The notes under the pieces were generated by a model. It did no database searches. It was given only the letters and a program-made list of their open reading frames with translations, and had not been told where the DNA came from. A program made the translations under genes and the position numbers. From assembly GCA_002368955.1 (NCBI GenBank), contig DFDY01000004.1, positions 8,813-25,304 on the forward strand: DNA of 16,492 nt, given 5' to 3'. The DNA comes from Bacteroidales bacterium UBA3816. Lineage in GTDB: Bacteria; Bacteroidota; Bacteroidia; Bacteroidales; P3. Shown piece by piece: positions 13,497-16,492 of this stretch; positions within the stretch are counted from its first letter, which is position 1; every line of letters starts with the position of its first letter.

Positions 13497-14693
13497 TCAT
13501 TTCTTTATTCTATCAATCAAACATTTATAGGCATTGTAGGCCTCAAAACCGCTGGCCACCTCTATGGAGCGTTCGTCAACCAAAAGGTTGGGACGGTGAA
13601 GATTGCAGACTGGAGTGCCCGGCACATGAATGCCCACACGGAAATAGCAGGCCGGAATCTTCTGGGCAAAGAAAGCAAAGTCCTCTGCCGTCATCCGAAG
13701 GTCGAGCCAATCCACATTTTCCTCTCCAAGAAAGGCAACGCCATTATCATGCACTTGCTGGGTACAGACATCGTCGTTGATAACGGGCGGGTAGCCGTAA
13801 TCGATGAAGAGGTCGCACTCGCCGCCCATGCTCTCGGCAATGCCGCAACTAATCTTGCGAATTATCTCATGGCACTGCAGCCGCCAATCGGCATCAAAGG
13901 TGCGGATAATGCCTTCCATCTTCACCTCGTCGGGGATGATGTTGGTACGCCCCTCGCCAATAAAACGTCCAAAGCTGAGCACGGTGGGCATCATGGGGGC
14001 AGCGTTGCGACTGACTATCTGTTGCAATGCCACCACAATATGGGAAGCAATAAGAATGGGGTCGACGCTCAGATGGGGTGTCGCGCCATGGCCGCCTTTG
14101 CCCTTAATGGTCCAGTAGAGTTCGTCGGTGGAAGCCATATAGCGGCCTTTGCGCATGCCGATGCGGCCCACCTCCATCTCGGGAAGGCAGTGAAAGCCGT
14201 ATATCTCGTTGGGCAGGACTTCGTCAAACAGGCCGTCGTCCATCATCATGCGGGCACCGCCAGGATACATCTCCTCCGAAGGCTCAAAGATAAGCATCAC
14301 GCTGCCGTTGAGCTCCTCGCGTATCTGGCATAGGATTTTGGCCGCACCCAGAAGCGAACTGGTGTGCATGTCGTGTCCGCAGGCGTGCATCACTCCGGGA
14401 TTCTCCGAGGCAAAAGGCAGCCCCGTTGCCTCGGTGAGGGGCAGGGCATCATAGTCGGCCCGGATGGCCACACAGTAGCCGTCGGGGTCTTTGCCGCCAC
14501 GAATCATGGCCATAACACCCGTCTTGCCGATGCCGGTCTTAGGTTCGAGGCCCATCTCACGCAGGCGGTCAGCCACAAAATTCATCGTGCCAAATTCCTG
14601 CTGGCTCAGTTCGGGGTGCCTATGAAGCCAACGCCGCCATTCAATGACGGTGGCGGCATTGGCTTTGGCCAGAGATTTGATTCTTTCTATCAT
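13497..14693 (-). CDS. M20D family amidohydrolase/peptidase
   Basis: A 398-residue soluble metallohydrolase of the HipO/AmhX type, which cleaves N-acyl amino acids or related amides. Visible motifs are HRHPELSQQEFGT (24-36), IRADYDALPL (77-86), MHACGHDMHTSSLLGAA (102-118) with metal ligands Cys105 and His107, IFEPSEE (135-141) with the catalytic/ligand Glu pair, FHCLPEMEVG (167-176) with His168, and NLHRPNLLVDE with His366 near the end. The dimerisation lid lies between (about 185-300, starting after the KGGHGATPH segment). The substrate is unknown, but related enzymes act on N-acetyl amino acids, hippurate or indole-acetyl conjugates. LHRPN replaces the more usual LHSP. The start lies nine bases after the ileS stop. 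Confidence 0.93.
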   Translation of the reverse strand: MIERIKSLAKANAATVIEWRRWLHRHPELSQQEFGTMNFVADRLREMGLEPKTGIGKTGVMAMIRGGKDPDGYCVAIRADYDALPLTEATGLPFASENPGVMHACGHDMHTSSLLGAAKILCQIREELNGSVMLIFEPSEEMYPGGARMMMDDGLFDEVLPNEIYGFHCLPEMEVGRIGMRKGRYMASTDELYWTIKGKGGHGATPHLSVDPILIASHIVVALQQIVSRNAAPMMPTVLSFGRFIGEGRTNIIPDEVKMEGIIRTFDADWRLQCHEIIRKISCGIAESMGGECDLFIDYGYPPVINDDVCTQQVHDNGVAFLGEENVDWLDLRMTAEDFAFFAQKIPACYFRVGIHVPGTPVCNLHRPNLLVDERSIEVASGFEAYNAYKCLIDRIKK

Positions 14694-14702
14694 TCCTCTC
14701 CC

Positions 14703-16492
14703 CTATTTTCTAACCCAAATGGTGGTGGGCTGACCTTCGATGATTTCAATGGTCTGCTGGGCGGGGTCACTGATGGCATCCACCAGATTGAGCTGGGTGC
14801 AGAGTACCTCGTTGCAGATGTATTCCATGTGAGTTTTCACTGCCTCGTCCCACTCGCCGTGGAGCAAGTCTACGTGGATACGGTCGGTCACCTCGAAGCC
14901 TTCCTTGCGGATGCCCTGAATACGGTTGACCAGCTCTCGGGCAATACCTTCGGCCTTCAGTTCATCACTGACGGTGATGTCGAGAGCCACGGTGAGGCTG
15001 CCCTCGTTGGCAACCACCCAGCCGGGAATGTCCTGAGTGGCAATCTCAACGTCGGACAGAAGTATCTCAACTGGCTGCCCTTCGATGGTGAAGTCGCACT
15101 TGCCGGCTGCCTCTAGTCCGTTGATTTGCTGCTGTGTAAAGGACTGAATTCGCTCACTTATCGCTTTCATAACCTTGCCGTAGCGAGGGCCTAATGTCTT
15201 GAAATTGGGCTTGATGCGCTTCACAAGAATATCATTGTCGGGGGCTAAGAATTCAATGCCCTTGATGTTCAGTTCGGAGCAGATGAGGTTTTCGACCAGC
15301 TCCACCTGATGGCGGAAGGTCTCACTCTGCACAGGCAGCATGATTTTGGCAAGGGGCTGACGGACACGAAGGTTGCTCTTCTTGCGGAGCGAGAGGCCCA
15401 TGGAGCAGATCTTCTGAGCCAGTTCCATTCGCTCCTCCAGTGCCTTGTCAATCATCTCTTCATGAATCTCAGGAAAAGCCACATGGTGTACAGACTGTGC
15501 ATCAAAACGGTGGGTGACTTCATTCAGGTCGAGGAACATGCGCTCGCTGTAGAAAGGAGCGATGGGCGACATCAGTCGGGCCAAGGTCTCCAAGCATGTG
15601 TACAATGTCTGGTAGGCCGAAATCTTGTCGGCGGTCATCTCGCCCTTCCAGAAACGGCGGCGGCAGAGACGCACATACCAGTTGCTAAGGTTGGCATCGA
15701 CAAACTCCTGTATGGCACGACCCGCGCGGGTGGGCTCATAATCGCCAAAAGCCTCATCAACGGTTTTAATCAGTGTGTTGAGCTCACTGAGAATCCAGCG
15801 GTCAATCTCGGGGCGCTCAGCTATGGGCAGGTCAGGCTCTTTGTACTCAAAACCGTCAATATTGGCATAGAGGGCAAAGAAGCTATAGGTGTTGTAAAGG
15901 GTGCCAAAGAGTTTGCGGCGCACCTCGTCCACACCGGCCATGTCAAATTTCAGGTTGTCCCACGGCTGACTGTTGGTTATCATATACCAGCGGGTGGCAT
16001 CGGGACCCTGCTTGCTGAGGGTGTCAAACGGATCGACAGCATTGCCCAGACGTTTGGACATCTTGTTGCCGTTCTTGTCGAGCACCAAGCCATTGCTGAT
16101 GACGTTCTTGAAGGCCACGCTGTCGAAGCACATGGTGGCAATGGCATGGAGGGTGTAGAACCATCCGCGAGTCTGGTCGACGCCTTCGGCAATGAAGTCG
16201 GCCGGGAACTGCTCGGGGGTGAGGTCCTCGCCCATGTAGTGAATCTGAGCATAGGGCATGGCACCGCTGTCGAACCAAACGTCTATTAGGTCGGGCTCGC
16301 GCATCATCTTGCGCCCTGTGGGCGACACCAACACCACGTTGTCGATATAGGGACGGTGGAGGTCGAAACTCTTGAAGTCGGCACTCTGGTAGGGGTTCTC
16401 CTTCATAAATCCGGCGGCCACAGACTTGTCAATCTCCTTGCGCAGTTCTTCGACACTGCCGATGCATATCTCCTCCTTGCCGTCCTCGGTGC
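14703..16492 (-). CDS. ileS: Isoleucyl-tRNA synthetase, C-terminal part
   Basis: IleRS charges tRNA-Ile with isoleucine in the cytosol. The visible 595 codons run off the right edge, so the HIGH motif and most of the editing domain are outside. Seen here are LIDVWFDSGAMP (late catalytic domain), VDQTRGWFYTLH, then GNKMSKRLGN, the KMSKS-class loop closing the active site. The anticodon-binding helical domain follows (FGTLYNTYSFFALYANID, then NWYVRLCRRRFWKGE). The long C-terminal region with KSNLRVRQPLAKIMLP and AEGIARELVNRIQGIRKEGFEVTDRI is that of the eukaryote-like (type 2) bacterial IleRS, a form often linked with lower mupirocin sensitivity. It heads the visible part of a six-gene minus-strand run. 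The frame stays open to the last base. Confidence 0.96.
   Translation of the reverse strand, partial: TEDGKEEICIGSVEELRKEIDKSVAAGFMKENPYQSADFKSFDLHRPYIDNVVLVSPTGRKMMREPDLIDVWFDSGAMPYAQIHYMGEDLTPEQFPADFIAEGVDQTRGWFYTLHAIATMCFDSVAFKNVISNGLVLDKNGNKMSKRLGNAVDPFDTLSKQGPDATRWYMITNSQPWDNLKFDMAGVDEVRRKLFGTLYNTYSFFALYANIDGFEYKEPDLPIAERPEIDRWILSELNTLIKTVDEAFGDYEPTRAGRAIQEFVDANLSNWYVRLCRRRFWKGEMTADKISAYQTLYTCLETLARLMSPIAPFYSERMFLDLNEVTHRFDAQSVHHVAFPEIHEEMIDKALEERMELAQKICSMGLSLRKKSNLRVRQPLAKIMLPVQSETFRHQVELVENLICSELNIKGIEFLAPDNDILVKRIKPNFKTLGPRYGKVMKAISERIQSFTQQQINGLEAAGKCDFTIEGQPVEILLSDVEIATQDIPGWVVANEGSLTVALDITVSDELKAEGIARELVNRIQGIRKEGFEVTDRIHVDLLHGEWDEAVKTHMEYICNEVLCTQLNLVDAISDPAQQTIEIIEGQPTTIWVRK

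Noticed and set aside
12945..14333. 462-codon plus-strand frame
   Set aside because: Long but antisense to the M20 amidohydrolase and MATE genes, both of which have complete motifs; His/Gly-rich without domains.
15309..16289. 326-codon plus-strand frame
   Set aside because: Antisense to ileS, which has the KMSKR loop and full C-terminal domains.
1..16492. CRISPR arrays, insertion sequences, integrases, defence systems
   Set aside because: No regularly spaced repeats, transposase or recombinase motifs were seen on either strand; the tandem-looking GC-rich stretches are ordinary codon bias.

Overview
The window looks like chromosomal DNA of a member of the Bacteroidota, most likely order Bacteroidales. 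The support is indirect but consistent. Several promoters match the Bacteroidota pattern (TTTG, about 19-20 bases, then TAnnTTTG). Genes lack clear Shine-Dalgarno sequences and have A-rich leaders. Several products are of types common in that phylum: a patatin-Omp85 fusion, a PepSY-like secreted protein, and a long-type isoleucyl-tRNA synthetase. Nearly all genes lie on the minus strand.

Left end (1-1110): a queuosine-precursor operon on the minus strand, a queuosine-precursor transporter (YhhQ type) followed by queF, joined by an ATGA overlap. The short leader before the transporter folds as a preQ1 class I riboswitch: a 4-bp P1, and a loop CUUG that pairs with the CAAG tail five bases before the start codon. 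Its promoter stands back to back with one driving an EFR1-type flavodoxin/ferredoxin protein (1189-1938, plus strand).

Middle left (1939-5343): a loose accessory stretch. It holds an orphan promoter with an inverted repeat and a downstream strong hairpin (possible small RNA), a broken type II toxin-antitoxin pair, a secreted protein of unknown function, an open-frame fragment, and an AT-rich outer-membrane beta-barrel gene. That gene lies between two copies of a 10-base sequence taken from the 3' end of tRNA-Leu(UAG), and also inside a 13-bp inverted repeat, which suggests it was inserted beside the tRNA.

Right part (5344-16492): ordinary housekeeping DNA. purA has its own promoter and is followed by a PepSY-like secreted protein and tRNA-Leu. 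Upstream lies a tight six-gene minus-strand run, ileS (cut by the window end), M20 amidohydrolase, MATE transporter, patatin/Omp85 protein, murB and an acidic conserved hypothetical. Gaps are 1 to 39 bases, and the run ends in a bulged hairpin just before the purA promoter.

No CRISPR array, intact insertion sequence, integrase or rRNA gene was seen. The most notable items are the riboswitch, the tRNA-flanked AT-rich gene and the possible small RNA. I found no multi-gene system that I would call undescribed.
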